Assembly (NCBI GenBank): GCA_028825045.1
Contig: JAPKAY010000002.1
Span: 1 to 64,000, forward strand
Reading direction: 5' to 3'
DNA: 64,000 nt
DNA from: Halioglobus sp.
GTDB lineage: Bacteria > Pseudomonadota > Gammaproteobacteria > Pseudomonadales > Halieaceae
Shown here piece by piece: positions 50,410 through 60,467 of the stretch. Below the pieces are notes generated by a model. The model did not search any database. It was not told where the DNA came from and worked only from the letters and a program-made list of their open reading frames with translations. The translations under genes and the position numbers were made by a program. Positions within the stretch are counted from its first letter, which is position 1, and every line of letters starts with the position of its first letter.

Positions 50410-51630
50410 ATGGATATCTACCTCGTTGGCGGCGCAGTGCGCGATGCGCTGCTTAACTATCCGGTCGTGGAACGTGACTGGGTAGTGGTTGGCGCCCGTC
50501 CCGAAGATCTGCTGACACAGGGGTATCAGCAGGTCGGTAAAGACTTCCCCGTATTTCTCCACCCGCAAACAAAAGAAGAGTACGCCCTGGCGCGAACCGA
50601 GCGAAAAAAGGGGCATGGCTATACCGGGTTTGCCGTTGATTGCGACTCCTCAGTAACATTGGAAGAAGATCTCCTACGACGGGATCTCACCGTCAATGCC
50701 ATCGCCCAGGACACTGAAGGCAATTTCATTGATCCACACGGAGGCCGGGCAGATTTGGCCAAAGGCGTGCTGCGCCATGTTTCTGGCGCCTTTGTCGAAG
50801 ACCCGCTGCGGGTATTACGCACGGCCCGCTTTGCCGCACGTTATGCCCATCGACAATTTGTGGTGGCGCCGGAAACGCTGAGCCTGATGGCAGAGATCGT
50901 CGAGCAGGGAGAACTCGCCCATCTACCCGCCGAACGGATCTGGACGGAGTTTGAGCGCGCCCTTAGCGAGCGCAACCCCGAAGTTTTTATCCAGGTACTG
51001 CGAGATTGTGGCGCCCTGACCAAATTACTGCCCGAAGTCGACGTGCTGTTTGGTGTGCCCCAACCCGCCGAACACCATCCAGAGATCGATACAGGCGAGC
51101 ACGTCCTCATGGCGCTGCAGCAAGCAACGGCCTTGTCCCGGGACACGGATGTGCGCTTTGCTGCATTGCTGCATGACCTTGGCAAGGGCACTACGCCGCA
51201 ATCTGAGTGGCCGCGTCACATCGCCCATGAACAGCGCGGAAGCAAAATGGTCAAGGACGTCTGCCAACGCCTGCGGGCGCCTCGGCGCCACAGCGAACTC
51301 GCACAAACGGTATGCGAGCATCACATTTTGTGTCACCGGGCGCGGGAGTTGCGAGGGAAAACGCTACTCAAGCTACTAAACGCTTGCGATGCACTGCGTC
51401 GACCAGACCGGTTTGAAGCCTTTTTACTGGCGTGTGAAGCCGATGCACGGGGCAGAACAGGACTGGAGCAAAGGGACTATCCGCAGGCCAACTACCTCCG
51501 CCAGGCTCTGGCTGCCGCCCAGAAAGTCACCGCACAACAATTCGATACTAAAGCGCTGACCGGCAAGGCGCTGGGAGAGGCGATCAGTGCTGAACGCATT
51601 CAAGTTCTCGAGACCCTGCGGCCGCAATAG
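50410..51630 (+). CDS. cca: CCA-adding tRNA nucleotidyltransferase with HD domain
   Basis: Adds or repairs the CCA end of tRNAs. The class II nucleotidyltransferase head starts [12 protein letters not shown] with [10 protein letters not shown], then [12 protein letters not shown] and the [15 protein letters not shown] motif. An HD phosphohydrolase domain follows, with [11 protein letters not shown] near 250-260. Length is 406 residues, the long E. coli-like form. The ATG at 50410 is used; an in-frame TTG precedes it by one codon. Confidence 0.95.
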   Translation: MDIYLVGGAVRDALLNYPVVERDWVVVGARPEDLLTQGYQQVGKDFPVFLHPQTKEEYALARTERKKGHGYTGFAVDCDSSVTLEEDLLRRDLTVNAIAQDTEGNFIDPHGGRADLAKGVLRHVSGAFVEDPLRVLRTARFAARYAHRQFVVAPETLSLMAEIVEQGELAHLPAERIWTEFERALSERNPEVFIQVLRDCGALTKLLPEVDVLFGVPQPAEHHPEIDTGEHVLMALQQATALSRDTDVRFAALLHDLGKGTTPQSEWPRHIAHEQRGSKMVKDVCQRLRAPRRHSELAQTVCEHHILCHRARELRGKTLLKLLNACDALRRPDRFEAFLLACEADARGRTGLEQRDYPQANYLRQALAAAQKVTAQQFDTKALTGKALGEAISAERIQVLETLRPQ

Positions 51631-51786
51631 TTCGTACCCATAAGACAGGCCGACCCGGTGGAGCGCGAGCCGTGAACCCATGCATGGAGCTTGTCTGCAG
51701 TGGATGCAATAGCAGTCGGCTCTCGCCCTTGATTTCCAGCCATCGCGTAGTTCTCTGGTGCAGAACCAGTGTTGAATGCGCACGCG

Positions 51787-52302
51787 CTAATCAACACCAG
51801 AGATAGAACGTCCTCGCCAGGTAAACTCGATTTTAGTCAATGGCTGGGACGCCTGATCATAGGCCTGCCACAGAGACAGGTAGCTGCGTTGGCAGGCCGG
51901 ATGCAGCGTATCGGGCGACAACTCCGCCAGCGGGCACAGCACGAAGGCATTCTCCAGGATTTCCTCCCGCGGGAGTTCCACTCCATCGACGACCCCCACG
52001 GTATCGTCATAGGTCAGGATGTCGATATCCAGTTGCCGGGGGCTGAATCGCGTCGCGTTGGTGGGACGCCCATGCTCTAGCTCTATATGACGCAATCTCT
52101 GGGCCAATACAGCGACTGAGAGGTCAGTGTTCACCACGGCCACCAGGTTCAAAAAGGGCTGGCCCGTAAAACCGATTGCGGCGCTGTCGTAGACTGAAGA
52201 CAGCGCCAATTCTCCGAACAGTCCCGCCAACGCATCCAGCCCGGCGGTGATGTAGCGCTCCCGCTCGATATTACTGCCAACCCCCAGGAAAACGCAGGCC
52301 AT
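51787..52302 (-). CDS. folK: 2-amino-4-hydroxy-6-hydroxymethyldihydropteridine pyrophosphokinase
   Basis: Transfers pyrophosphate to the pterin in folate synthesis. It has VFLGVGSNIERERYI, the substrate loop with FLNLVAVV, and RFSPRQLDIDILTYDD with the metal-binding aspartates. Length is 171 residues. Its ATG overlaps the folB stop in TAATG. It is last in the tsaD-folB-folK order. The 156 bases after it, up to cca, hold nothing recognisable. Confidence 0.95.
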   Translation of the reverse strand: MACVFLGVGSNIERERYITAGLDALAGLFGELALSSVYDSAAIGFTGQPFLNLVAVVNTDLSVAVLAQRLRHIELEHGRPTNATRFSPRQLDIDILTYDDTVGVVDGVELPREEILENAFVLCPLAELSPDTLHPACQRSYLSLWQAYDQASQPLTKIEFTWRGRSISGVD

Positions 52303-52658
52303 TAGGGCCGCACACCACTTTCAATCTCAACGCCCACCTCATCGGCTTCGGCTACTGCCCCCGGTTTGCTGAGACGCAGGCGCAGCCAGCGAACACTGAA
52401 GTCCCGCGTTATCATGGCCGCAAGGGTTTCCGCTAGAGTTTCAATCAACTGAAATTGACTGCCTTCGACCTGAGCAATAACACGCTGCGATACGTCGGCA
52501 TAATCCAGGGCAAAATCGATCCTGTCATGGGCCGCTGCACGGCTGATGTCGCTGGCCATCTCCAGGTCTATGACGAGTTCCTGGCGATTCTCGCGCTCCC
52601 AGTCATGAATGCCGATAATGGCCTGCGCACGCAGACCTTTAATGTAGACAATATTCAC
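52302..52658 (-). CDS. folB: Dihydroneopterin aldolase
   Basis: Produces the pterin precursor for FolK. It has IKGLRAQAIIGIHDWERENRQ at the N terminus and LIETLAETLAAMI later, as in FolB. Length is 118 residues. The start is a GTG at 52658 directly after the tsaD stop (TGAGTG), with GGAGG eight bases upstream. In Pseudomonas plsY lies between tsaD and folB; it is missing here. Confidence 0.95.
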   Translation of the reverse strand: MNIVYIKGLRAQAIIGIHDWERENRQELVIDLEMASDISRAAAHDRIDFALDYADVSQRVIAQVEGSQFQLIETLAETLAAMITRDFSVRWLRLRLSKPGAVAEADEVGVEIESGVRP

Positions 52659-53702
52659 TCAACGTTCCTCCGGTTGCGACAATGGCGGCAGTTCTTCCAT
52701 GGGCCAGCGAGGTCGCACCTGTGTCTCCCCATTGTCTGCCTGGCCTGCCATCAAGCGCTGGGCCCCCGCATAAGCAATCATTGCGCCATTATCAGTGCAA
52801 TACGCAGGTGCAGGGTAAAAAACTCGGGCCCCCTCCTTTACCAACGCTTTTTCAAGCGCACGTCGAAGATTAGTGTTAGCGCTTACACCCCCGGCCATCA
52901 CGAGGGTTTTAAGCACCTCCTGGCGCAGGGCCCGACGACATTTAATAACCAGCGTAGCAACCACCGCCTCTTCAAAGGCGCGGGCGATGTCACAGCGGTC
53001 CTGCTCACTGAGTCCTTCGTCTCGGGAACAATCAGCAACTGTATTTAGAGTATAGGTCTTGAGACCGCTAAAGCTGAAATCTAAACCCGGCCGATTGACC
53101 ATAGGACGGGGGAAATCGAACCGCTCAGGGTCTCCGTCCAGAGCCATACGCGCAATGTGAGGCCCTCCAGGATAAGGCAGGCCGAGCATTTTAGCCGCCT
53201 TGTCAAAGGCCTCACCAGCAGCGTCGTCCAGTGATTCTCCCAGCAGCTGATAGCATCCAATGCCATCAACTCTCACCAACTGCGTGTGCCCACCGGAGAC
53301 CAGCAATGCCACAAATGGAAATTTGGGAGCCTCTTGTTCAAGCATAGGTGCCAGTAAGTGCCCCTCCATATGGTGCACTCCCAGGGCAGGAACGCCCCAA
53401 CCCCAAGCTAACGCCCGGGCCAGGGTGGCGCCGACCATCAGCGCACCCATGAGGCCCGGGCCGGCGGTGTACGCAACGCCGTCGATGTCGTCAGCCACGC
53501 AACCTGAATCTGCCAGCACCTGCTCCACCAACGGCAGTGTCTTGCGCACATGATCGCGCGAGGCCAGCTCCGGTACCACACCGCCGTATTCAACGTGGAT
53601 GTCCACCTGGCTGAACAGGGCGTCAGCCAACAAGCCGCGCTCGGTATCGTAGAGCGCTACACCCGTCTCATCGCAGGAGGTTTCAAGGCCCAGAACTAAC
53701 AT
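52659..53702 (-). CDS. tsaD: tRNA threonylcarbamoyladenosine synthesis protein TsaD
   Basis: Transfers the threonylcarbamoyl group to A37 of ANN-decoding tRNAs, together with TsaB and TsaE. It has the N-terminal [19 protein letters not shown], metal-binding HHMEGH, SGGHTQL, and the ASKC-family motif [14 protein letters not shown]. The start is set at 53702, giving 347 residues; the 24 upstream codons are cysteine- and arginine-rich and not conserved. It is divergent from rpsU. Confidence 0.96.
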   Translation of the reverse strand: MLVLGLETSCDETGVALYDTERGLLADALFSQVDIHVEYGGVVPELASRDHVRKTLPLVEQVLADSGCVADDIDGVAYTAGPGLMGALMVGATLARALAWGWGVPALGVHHMEGHLLAPMLEQEAPKFPFVALLVSGGHTQLVRVDGIGCYQLLGESLDDAAGEAFDKAAKMLGLPYPGGPHIARMALDGDPERFDFPRPMVNRPGLDFSFSGLKTYTLNTVADCSRDEGLSEQDRCDIARAFEEAVVATLVIKCRRALRQEVLKTLVMAGGVSANTNLRRALEKALVKEGARVFYPAPAYCTDNGAMIAYAGAQRLMAGQADNGETQVRPRWPMEELPPLSQPEER

Positions 53703-53880
53703 TTTCAGCACCGTAATCAAGCAGATACGCATGATACTGGCTGGGCGGGCCTCAAACCAGCAGCACCGCTGCAAATTACCGTTTCAGGTATAGGTTCAGT
53801 TTGAAAAAATGAGACAGAAAAGAGCAGGCCCCCTGACCCCATCAAAATTCAAGCTTAGCCAACACTCCACTCCGGAGTCT

Positions 53881-53909
53881 TTGCAAAACACCCTCTATCG
53901 GGATAGACT
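53881..53909 (+). promoter_or_regulatory. rpsU operon promoter
   Basis: TTGCAA (53881-53886) and TAGACT (53904-53909) are separated by exactly 17 bases, and the ATG of rpsU follows 67 bases later. A GC-rich discriminator (CGCGCCC) after the -10 suggests growth-rate control. Confidence 0.6.
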
Positions 53910-53976
53910 ACGCGCCCTTTAATGGTGCCGGCTACGTCCTGTGCCCCAAAATCCGTAGTAATGAGGTCAGTATTTA

Positions 53977-54192
53977 ATGCCCCATATCAAGATCAAGGAA
54001 AACGAGCCGTTCGACGTGGCCCTCAGACGTTTCAAGCGGTCCTGCGAAAAAGCAGGCGTTCTCGCCGAAGTACGCAAGCGCGAGCACTATGAAAAGCCCA
54101 CCACCGTGCGCAAGCGTGCTGGTGCCGCCGCCGTAAAACGCCACCTGAAGAAGCTCTCCCGCGAAAACCGCAAGCGCGTTCGTTTGTACTAA
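53977..54192 (+). CDS. rpsU: 30S ribosomal protein S21
   Basis: Small basic ribosomal protein of 71 residues. The sequence begins [20 protein letters not shown] and ends [10 protein letters not shown], typical of S21. It is the first gene of the rpsU-dnaG-rpoD macromolecular synthesis operon, here with a yqeY-like gene between rpsU and dnaG. Confidence 0.98.
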   Translation: MPHIKIKENEPFDVALRRFKRSCEKAGVLAEVRKREHYEKPTTVRKRAGAAAVKRHLKKLSRENRKRVRLY

Positions 54193-54210
54193 GGTCTCCG
54201 GCGCCCCCAA

Positions 54211-54681
54211 ATGAGCGACGACTCTCTCTCCTCGCCCACTATCGCACAAACGATCAGGGCGGCCATGAAGGCCGCCATGAAAGCAAAAGACAAAGAACGC
54301 CTGTCCACTATCCGCTTAATCCTCGCTGATTTTAAGCGCATCGAAGTCGATGAGCGCATAGAGGTAGATGATGCCCGCGCCCTCGCCGTGCTGGATAAAA
54401 TGGTCAAGCAGCGTCGAGATTCCGCTCAGCAGTACACCGATGCAGGACGCAATGAACTGGCCACAATAGAAAACGCCGAAATTGCTGTTATCCAGGAGTA
54501 CTTGCCCGCCCAATTAAGCGAGGAAGAACTCAACGCCATGGTCGATACGGCCATTGCGGCCAGCGATGCCACTGGTATGGCTGCCATGGGGCCGGTCATG
54601 GGGCAACTCAAACCACAACTGCAGGGCCGCGCAGACATCGGCGCGGTCAGCAAACTGGTCAAAGAACGCCTCAACCGGTAA
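54211..54681 (+). CDS. GatB/YqeY domain protein
   Basis: Protein of 156 residues matching the YqeY family, related to the tail of the amidotransferase subunit GatB. Recognisable parts are the N-terminal MKAAMKAKDKERLSTIRLIL, RRDSAQQYTDAGR and EEIAVIQEYLPAQLSEEEL-like helices, and MGPVMGQLKPQLQGRADIG near the end. Its role is uncertain, possibly linked to tRNA-dependent amidation. The gene is commonly inserted between rpsU and dnaG in Pseudomonas-like genomes. Confidence 0.9.
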   Translation: MSDDSLSSPTIAQTIRAAMKAAMKAKDKERLSTIRLILADFKRIEVDERIEVDDARALAVLDKMVKQRRDSAQQYTDAGRNELATIENAEIAVIQEYLPAQLSEEELNAMVDTAIAASDATGMAAMGPVMGQLKPQLQGRADIGAVSKLVKERLNR

Positions 54682-54772
54682 TCATCGGGGCACACTGCCC
54701 CACTTTCGACACTAAACTTTTTCCGGCCGGCGTGGTTCAATAGCGGCCTGGTTCAATGCCGCGACACCCCAC

Positions 54773-56665
54773 ATGGCCGGACGGATACCCCAAGCTTTTC
54801 TGGATGACCTGCTGGACCGCGTCGACATCGTCGAAGTGATAGACCGACGCGTCAAATTGAAAAAGGCCGGCAAGAATTACTCTGCCCGCTGCCCATTCCA
54901 CGACGAAAAAACCCCTTCATTCAGCGTTAATCCCGACAAACAGTTCTATTACTGCTTCGGCTGTGGCGCAGGCGGCAATGCACTCACCTTTGTCATGGAA
55001 TACGACAACCTGGAGTTTCCACAGGCGGTAGAAAATCTGGCCGGCAGCACGGGCATGGAAGTTCCCCGGGAACCGCGCCCCGGTGGCCACGACCCGAGGC
55101 GGAAGGAGGAGAGCAGTAAACCGCTGTATGCGCTCATGGAGCAGGTTTCTGTGTACTACCAAAAACAGTTGCGCAGCCATGAACGGGCGCACCACGCCGT
55201 GGACTATCTAAAAGGGCGCGGCCTTTCAGGCGAAATCGCCAAGCAGTTTGGCCTGGGCTTTGCACCGCCGGGCTGGGACAACCTACAGAATGCTCTGGGC
55301 AGCACCGAAGAACAGCGCGAGTTGCTTGTCAAAGTCGGGATGCTGGTGAAAAACGAGAACGGCAAGATCTACGACCGCTTCAGAGACCGCATCATGTTTC
55401 CCATTCGCGATCGGCGCGGCCGGGTCATCGCCTTTGGTGGGCGGGTACTGGGCGACGACAAGCCCAAATACCTCAACTCACCAGAGACTGAGATTTTTCA
55501 CAAGGGACGCGAGCTTTATGGGCTGTACGAGGTGCGTCAGACCACCCGCAAACTCGAGCGAATTATGGTAGTCGAAGGCTACATGGACGTCATTGCGCTG
55601 GCACAGCACGGGATCACCTACGCCACTGCGACTCTCGGCACCGCCACCAGCCCCGCGCATCTGGAACGGGTTTACCGTCTGTGTCCGGAGGTGGTTTTTT
55701 GTTTTGACGGCGATGCAGCCGGACGCAAAGCAGCCTTTCGGGCGCTGGAAGCTGCACTCCCGAGTATGGAGGATGGCCGTCAGGCCAGATTCCTCTTCCT
55801 CCCCGATGGACAGGACCCGGACGATGCCGTGCGCGCCGGCGGTCAGTCACACTTTGAGCATCTACTGGGCGAGGCTGTGCCGCTGGAGACTTTCCTGTTC
55901 GAGTCTGTAGCCCAGGGACTGGACATCAGTAGCCTGGATGGCCGCGCGCGTATGAGTAAGCAGGCCCTGCCCTACCTCCGGCAGCTACCTGAGGGCGTCT
56001 ATCGCCAGTTGATGTTCCAGGACCTAGCTGCGCGCACCGGCCTGGAACTGAGCAGCCTGATGCAGCTGGAGGCCCCGCCTCCGCCCGTTGAAGTGACACC
56101 CGATTACCACTCCTCGAACGACCATGAGGAGGAACCCCCGCCAGGCTACGATGACCTGCCAGATACACCCAGCCAGACGGCGCCACCCCAACGTGGACAG
56201 CACTTTCAGAAGCCTGCTCCAGGGTTTTCCAATCTAGCCCAGGCGGCCCTCGCGCTGCTACTACATCAGCCGAATATCGCGCGACTAGTCTCTGCAGACT
56301 TGCTCAACGATATTGACGGCGAAGACGGAGAACTACTGCGGGAAGTGCTGCAACTGCTGCACCGCCGACCGGAATCCAGTACTGCCATGCTGCTGGGGCA
56401 CTGGTACGGGACCGCTCAGGGCAACTTGCTCAGCCAACTGGCAGGACAGGAACGCCTTATTCCCACCACCGGCATCGAACAGCAGTTTGTCGACACCATG
56501 CGGGCATTAGCCAACCTGCCTCAACAATCAAAATTATCGGCGCAGGTCGACAAATTGAAACTTACCAACTACGCTGAAGTCAGCGAGCTGGAAAAACAAC
56601 GACTGCGGGACATGCTGCAGGAGAAACTGCGACGGGACACACTCCGCAACAAGCCTAGGGAGTGA
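54773..56665 (+). CDS. dnaG: DNA primase
   Basis: Makes RNA primers for replication. The N-terminal zinc ribbon uses C40, H43, C61 and C64. The Toprim core has VVEGYMDVIALAQHG and FDGDAAGRKAA. The C-terminal helicase-binding domain (about 490-630) follows a proline- and acid-rich linker near 435-480. Length is 630 residues. No clear ribosome-binding site precedes the ATG, in keeping with the low translation of dnaG in E. coli. It precedes rpoD. Confidence 0.97.
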   Translation: MAGRIPQAFLDDLLDRVDIVEVIDRRVKLKKAGKNYSARCPFHDEKTPSFSVNPDKQFYYCFGCGAGGNALTFVMEYDNLEFPQAVENLAGSTGMEVPREPRPGGHDPRRKEESSKPLYALMEQVSVYYQKQLRSHERAHHAVDYLKGRGLSGEIAKQFGLGFAPPGWDNLQNALGSTEEQRELLVKVGMLVKNENGKIYDRFRDRIMFPIRDRRGRVIAFGGRVLGDDKPKYLNSPETEIFHKGRELYGLYEVRQTTRKLERIMVVEGYMDVIALAQHGITYATATLGTATSPAHLERVYRLCPEVVFCFDGDAAGRKAAFRALEAALPSMEDGRQARFLFLPDGQDPDDAVRAGGQSHFEHLLGEAVPLETFLFESVAQGLDISSLDGRARMSKQALPYLRQLPEGVYRQLMFQDLAARTGLELSSLMQLEAPPPPVEVTPDYHSSNDHEEEPPPGYDDLPDTPSQTAPPQRGQHFQKPAPGFSNLAQAALALLLHQPNIARLVSADLLNDIDGEDGELLREVLQLLHRRPESSTAMLLGHWYGTAQGNLLSQLAGQERLIPTTGIEQQFVDTMRALANLPQQSKLSAQVDKLKLTNYAEVSELEKQRLRDMLQEKLRRDTLRNKPRE

Positions 56666-56717
56666 GATAGGATCGCGGTCCGCATCTGGCCCACGCCTCA
56701 TCACTGTGTTTAGTACG

Positions 56718-56746
56718 GTTGAAACCGCTCAATTCAATCCCCATAT
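56718..56746 (+). promoter_or_regulatory. Sigma-32-type heat-shock promoter for rpoD
   Basis: GTTGAAA (56718-56724) and CCCCATAT (56739-56746) are 14 bases apart. The -10 half is a full match to the sigma-32 consensus CCCCATNT and the -35 half differs at one position from CTTGAAA. It sits 142 bases before rpoD. In E. coli rpoD also has a heat-shock promoter, located inside dnaG; here it is in the dnaG-rpoD gap. Confidence 0.7.
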
Positions 56747-56814
56747 AACAATGAGCAAGGTTTTGTGCTGATCGTGGGTCAAAAACACGTCCATCACAAA
56801 TATTCCATACTTTC

Positions 56815-56846
56815 TTGTAGGTAAGTGACTGGTTTCTGGTTATAAT
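56815..56846 (+). promoter_or_regulatory. Possible sigma-70 promoter for rpoD
   Basis: A perfect TATAAT (56841-56846) lies 42 bases before the rpoD ATG. The best -35 candidate, TTGTAG (56815-56820), is 20 bases away, which is too far to be ideal. It would give rpoD vegetative expression independent of the rpsU promoter. Confidence 0.5.
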
Positions 56847-56887
56847 CGCCGGCTAATTTTTTTCCCACTTTTCAGGGTCTCCGCTTA

Positions 56888-58741
56888 ATGTCAAATGTCG
56901 CGCATCAACAATCCCGTCTCAAGGATCTTATTGCCAAGGGTAAGGAACAGGGCTACCTGACCTACTCCGAGGTGAATGACCACCTACCCCAGGACATCTC
57001 CGACCCGGATCAGGTCGAAGACATCATTCAGATGATCAATGACATGGGCATCCAGGTGTTCGAAGCCGCACCCGATGCGGATGAATTATTGATGACCGAA
57101 GGCGACTCCTCCGCAGACGATATTGCAGCGGCAGAAGCGGCCGCGGCACTGGCTGCTGTTGAGACCGAAGCAGGCCGAACCACGGATCCGGTGCGCATGT
57201 ATATGCGCGAGATGGGCACGGTTGAACTGCTCACCCGAGAGGGCGAAATCGTTATCGCCAAGCGCATTGAGGAAGGCATTCGCGAAATGCTGGCTGCTCT
57301 GGCCCTGTTTCCCGGTGCGGTAAAGAGCGTACTTGGGGATTACGAACTGGTCACCAAGGAAGAACGACGCCTGGCAGATATTATGGTGGGATACCTGGAC
57401 CCAGCTGAAAACGTCCCGTCTGCAGCAGAAGTGGCCGAGGCTACTGCGGCCGCCAATGCTGCGGCGGCGGCCAGTGCCACTGCCGGTGCCGCTGCCACTG
57501 ACGAAGATGATGAAGACGAGGTAGATACCGGGCCGGACCCTGTGGAAGCGAAAAAGCGCTTTTCCGCCCTCAAGCGCCAGCACAACAAAACTGAGAAGGT
57601 TATTGCCCAGAAAGGTCGCCTGGACAAAGCTTCCGTCAAAGAAATGGAAAAACTGGGTGAACTGTTCAAGTTTTTCAAGTTTACGCCCCGGATTTCCGAC
57701 CCCCTTACTGATACACCGCGCAATCTATTAATTGGTATTCGCGACCAGGAGCGCGAAATTATGCGCCTGGCGATAAAAGTTTGCGGCATGCCACGCAAGG
57801 ACTTTATCGCGACCTACCAGGGTTCCGAGACAGACTCCAAATGGATAGGCCGCCTCACGCGCAAAAAAGAATACGGTCCCAAGTTGGCTGTGCACAAGGA
57901 AGACATTCAGCGCATGCAGCGCCGGATCGCCCAGATCGAGGTCAAAAGCGGTCTTTCGGTTGCCGAGATCAAGGAAATCAATCGCAGCATGTCGATGGGC
58001 GAGGCCCGGGCACGTCGCGCGAAAAAGGAAATGGTAGAGGCCAACCTGCGTCTGGTTATCTCCATTGCTAAAAAGTACACCAATCGCGGCCTGCAGTTCC
58101 TGGATCTCATCCAGGAAGGCAACATCGGGCTGATGAAGGCGGTGGATAAGTTCGAATATCGCCGTGGCTATAAGTTTTCCACCTACGCCACCTGGTGGAT
58201 TCGCCAGGCCATCACGCGCTCCATCGCTGACCAGGCCCGCACTATTCGTATTCCGGTACACATGATTGAGACTATCAATAAGCTGAACCGAATTTCGCGA
58301 CAGATGCTGCAAGAAATGGGGCGCGAACCCTCTCCCGAAGAATTGGGTGAGCGCATGGACATGCCGGAAGACAAAGTGCGCAAGGTCCTGAAAATCGCCA
58401 AGGAACCGATCTCCATGGAGACGCCCATAGGCGATGATGAGGACTCCCACCTGGGCGACTTCATTGAAGATCACACCATTCACTCACCCGTGGATGCTGC
58501 CACCGGCCAGGGCCTACAGGAAGCCACCAAGGAAGTACTGGCCGGTCTTACAGCCCGAGAAGCTAAAGTGCTGCGCATGCGTTTCGGTATCGACATGAAC
58601 ACCGACCACACTCTCGAAGAGGTGGGCAAGCAGTTTGATGTCACGCGGGAGCGAATTCGTCAGATCGAAGCCAAAGCATTGCGCAAGTTGCGTCATCCCA
58701 CCCGTTCAGACTATTTGCGCAGTTTTCTCGACGAGACCTGA
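56888..58741 (+). CDS. rpoD: RNA polymerase primary sigma factor RpoD
   Basis: Housekeeping sigma-70 of 617 residues. Region 1.1 is at the N terminus, region 1.2 around [16 protein letters not shown], then a non-conserved region. Region 2 has [39 protein letters not shown] and [15 protein letters not shown]. Region 3 and region 4 close with [20 protein letters not shown]. The non-conserved region contains an alanine-rich segment followed by an acidic one (about 178-215). AGGGT precedes the ATG. Confidence 0.98.
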   Translation: MSNVAHQQSRLKDLIAKGKEQGYLTYSEVNDHLPQDISDPDQVEDIIQMINDMGIQVFEAAPDADELLMTEGDSSADDIAAAEAAAALAAVETEAGRTTDPVRMYMREMGTVELLTREGEIVIAKRIEEGIREMLAALALFPGAVKSVLGDYELVTKEERRLADIMVGYLDPAENVPSAAEVAEATAAANAAAAASATAGAAATDEDDEDEVDTGPDPVEAKKRFSALKRQHNKTEKVIAQKGRLDKASVKEMEKLGELFKFFKFTPRISDPLTDTPRNLLIGIRDQEREIMRLAIKVCGMPRKDFIATYQGSETDSKWIGRLTRKKEYGPKLAVHKEDIQRMQRRIAQIEVKSGLSVAEIKEINRSMSMGEARARRAKKEMVEANLRLVISIAKKYTNRGLQFLDLIQEGNIGLMKAVDKFEYRRGYKFSTYATWWIRQAITRSIADQARTIRIPVHMIETINKLNRISRQMLQEMGREPSPEELGERMDMPEDKVRKVLKIAKEPISMETPIGDDEDSHLGDFIEDHTIHSPVDAATGQGLQEATKEVLAGLTAREAKVLRMRFGIDMNTDHTLEEVGKQFDVTRERIRQIEAKALRKLRHPTRSDYLRSFLDET

Positions 58742-58756
58742 GCAACTGCTTCATTC

Positions 58757-58785
58757 ACGGACCACATTCAACTGAATGTGTCCGT
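58757..58785 (+). terminator. Hairpin after rpoD, probable terminator
   Basis: ACGGA plus CACATTC pairs with GAATGTG plus TCCGT, giving a 12-pair stem with one bulged C and a four-base loop, 16 bases after the rpoD stop. Only a weak C/T-rich tract follows, so termination efficiency is uncertain. The macromolecular synthesis operon would end here. Confidence 0.55.
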
Positions 58786-58886
58786 CCTCTCGCTGCCTAT
58801 TGAACTATGGAGCAGGAACCGCCTCTACCACTGTAATATTAGGAGGCTCACATAAGTGCACCTAAAAATCGTCGGGAGTAGCTCGA

Positions 58887-60467
58887 GTGCGGAAAACAAA
58901 AGTCGTTATTGTCGGCGGTGGTTTCGGGGGTATGTTCACTGCCAGAAAACTGCATAAGCTCTGCGGTGAAAACCTTGAAATTGAACTGATCAGCAAGATC
59001 AACTATTTTGTCTTTCAACCCCTGTTACCGGAAGTTGCCGCAGGCACGCTGAATGCCCAGGATGCCGTCACTCCCCTGCGCAACCTGCTCAGTGGTGTGC
59101 ATGTTCGCCTGGCAGAAGTTACCGCTATAGACCTGGAAGCCAAACAGGTTATTTTGCTTCAGGGCCAGAAAAAATTACTGCAGCGGGTGGACTACGATCA
59201 CCTGGTGATCACCACCGGACAAGTCGCCAACCTTTCGCTATTTCCAGGGTTTGAAGACCACAGCCTCACCATGAAGGACTTGTCGGACGCTCACCGGCTA
59301 CGCAACCACGTCATTGAATGTATGGAAATGGCCGATGTCACGCGATTTGCCGATATCAAGCAACGCGCACTGACATTTGTAGTGGCGGGGGGCGGGTTCT
59401 CGGGGGTAGAGACCATGGGTGAGCTGGCGGAAATGATTGAACGTATTCTGCCCCAATACCCCAATATCCAGGCTCATGAAATTCGCATGGTCATGATTCA
59501 ACTCGGGAACCGGGTCCTGCCTGAATTGCCTGAACGTCTCAGTGAGTACACGCTGGAGCAACTGCAGAAACGAGGCGTCGAAGTCTGGCTGAATACCGGC
59601 ATTCAATCGGCCACACAACAGGCAGTCTACACCAACGACGAAAGATCATTGCCGACACGCACTATCGTCACCACTATTGGCAATGGCCCCTCGCCTTTTG
59701 TGCAGTCGCTGCCCATTAAACTTGAGCGTGGACGCATTCCAGTGAACCAGCAACTGGAGGTGATCGGCGTAGAAAACGTCTGGTCGATCGGCGATGCCGC
59801 ACTAATTCCACTCAACAACAATGCGGATAGCCCGGTCTTTGCACCGCCTACCGCACAGTTTGCGGTAGCCCAGGCGAACACTCTGGCCGAAAACCTGGTC
59901 AACCACACGCGCGGTCAACCGCTGAAGGCATTTCAGTTCGAGGCTTCGGGGATAATGGCTTCGCTGGGTGGTTATCGCGGCGTAGCGGAAATTTTTGGAC
60001 GACGCGTCAGCGGTTTACCCGCCTGGGTTATATGGAGAATTGCCTACATCGGCATGCTCCCGGGCATTGCCACCAGAATACGCGTGGGCCTGAATTGGCT
60101 GTTCGACTACTTTTTGCCCCGCACTATCGTGTACATGGCCGAAAGCGATCGCCCTGCCACTCGCTACCTCGATTACTCCAAAGGCGAAGTAGTACAGCGA
60201 GCCAACGAAGTCCCGGCAGGTTTCTATGTGGTGGTGCGTGGCCGCCTGCAACAGGAACTGCACGAGCCTGACGGCGAGATCATCTCCCGAGAGTTGCAAA
60301 CCGGTGCTACATGGGGGTCGCGCGCCCTGAAAGAATCTCGCCTCACTCACGGCAACATCACCGCGCTGGAAGATACCAAACTGCTGTTGGTTGGCAGTGA
60401 AGATTTTCAGCGTCTGCGCAATACCTATGAACCGTTGAACGATCTTCTAACCGCTGGGCAAAAATAA
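58887..60467 (+). CDS. NDH-2-like NADH dehydrogenase with C-terminal cNMP-binding-like domain
   Basis: Membrane-associated flavoenzyme expected to oxidise NADH and reduce quinone. The FAD motif is VIVGGGFGGMFTARKLHKL, the NAD motif VAGGGFSGVETMGELAE, and the second FAD contact is WSIGDAA. Residues 1-410 cover the NDH-2 part, ending in an amphipathic membrane-binding stretch. The extra domain at about 424-520 (GEVVQRANEVPAGFYVVVRG to DTKLLLVGSEDFQRL) looks like a CRP-type nucleotide-binding barrel. The start is a GTG at 58887 with GGGAG eight bases before it. A perfect AGGAGG at 58841 serves only a short out-of-frame GTG frame. Confidence 0.85.
   Translation: MRKTKVVIVGGGFGGMFTARKLHKLCGENLEIELISKINYFVFQPLLPEVAAGTLNAQDAVTPLRNLLSGVHVRLAEVTAIDLEAKQVILLQGQKKLLQRVDYDHLVITTGQVANLSLFPGFEDHSLTMKDLSDAHRLRNHVIECMEMADVTRFADIKQRALTFVVAGGGFSGVETMGELAEMIERILPQYPNIQAHEIRMVMIQLGNRVLPELPERLSEYTLEQLQKRGVEVWLNTGIQSATQQAVYTNDERSLPTRTIVTTIGNGPSPFVQSLPIKLERGRIPVNQQLEVIGVENVWSIGDAALIPLNNNADSPVFAPPTAQFAVAQANTLAENLVNHTRGQPLKAFQFEASGIMASLGGYRGVAEIFGRRVSGLPAWVIWRIAYIGMLPGIATRIRVGLNWLFDYFLPRTIVYMAESDRPATRYLDYSKGEVVQRANEVPAGFYVVVRGRLQQELHEPDGEIISRELQTGATWGSRALKESRLTHGNITALEDTKLLLVGSEDFQRLRNTYEPLNDLLTAGQK

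Noticed and set aside
53800..53865. GGCCCCCTGACCCC stretch between tsaD and rpsU resembling a REP or IS end
   Set aside because: Only one copy was noticed in the window and no partner inverted repeat was seen.
58742..58886. tRNA-Met expected after rpoD by analogy with Pseudomonas
   Set aside because: No cloverleaf could be formed; only a terminator-like hairpin is present.
58841..58965. AGGAGG followed by a short GTG frame before the NDH-2 gene
   Set aside because: The frame differs from NDH-2 and encodes nothing recognisable; GGGAG at 58874 explains the real start.
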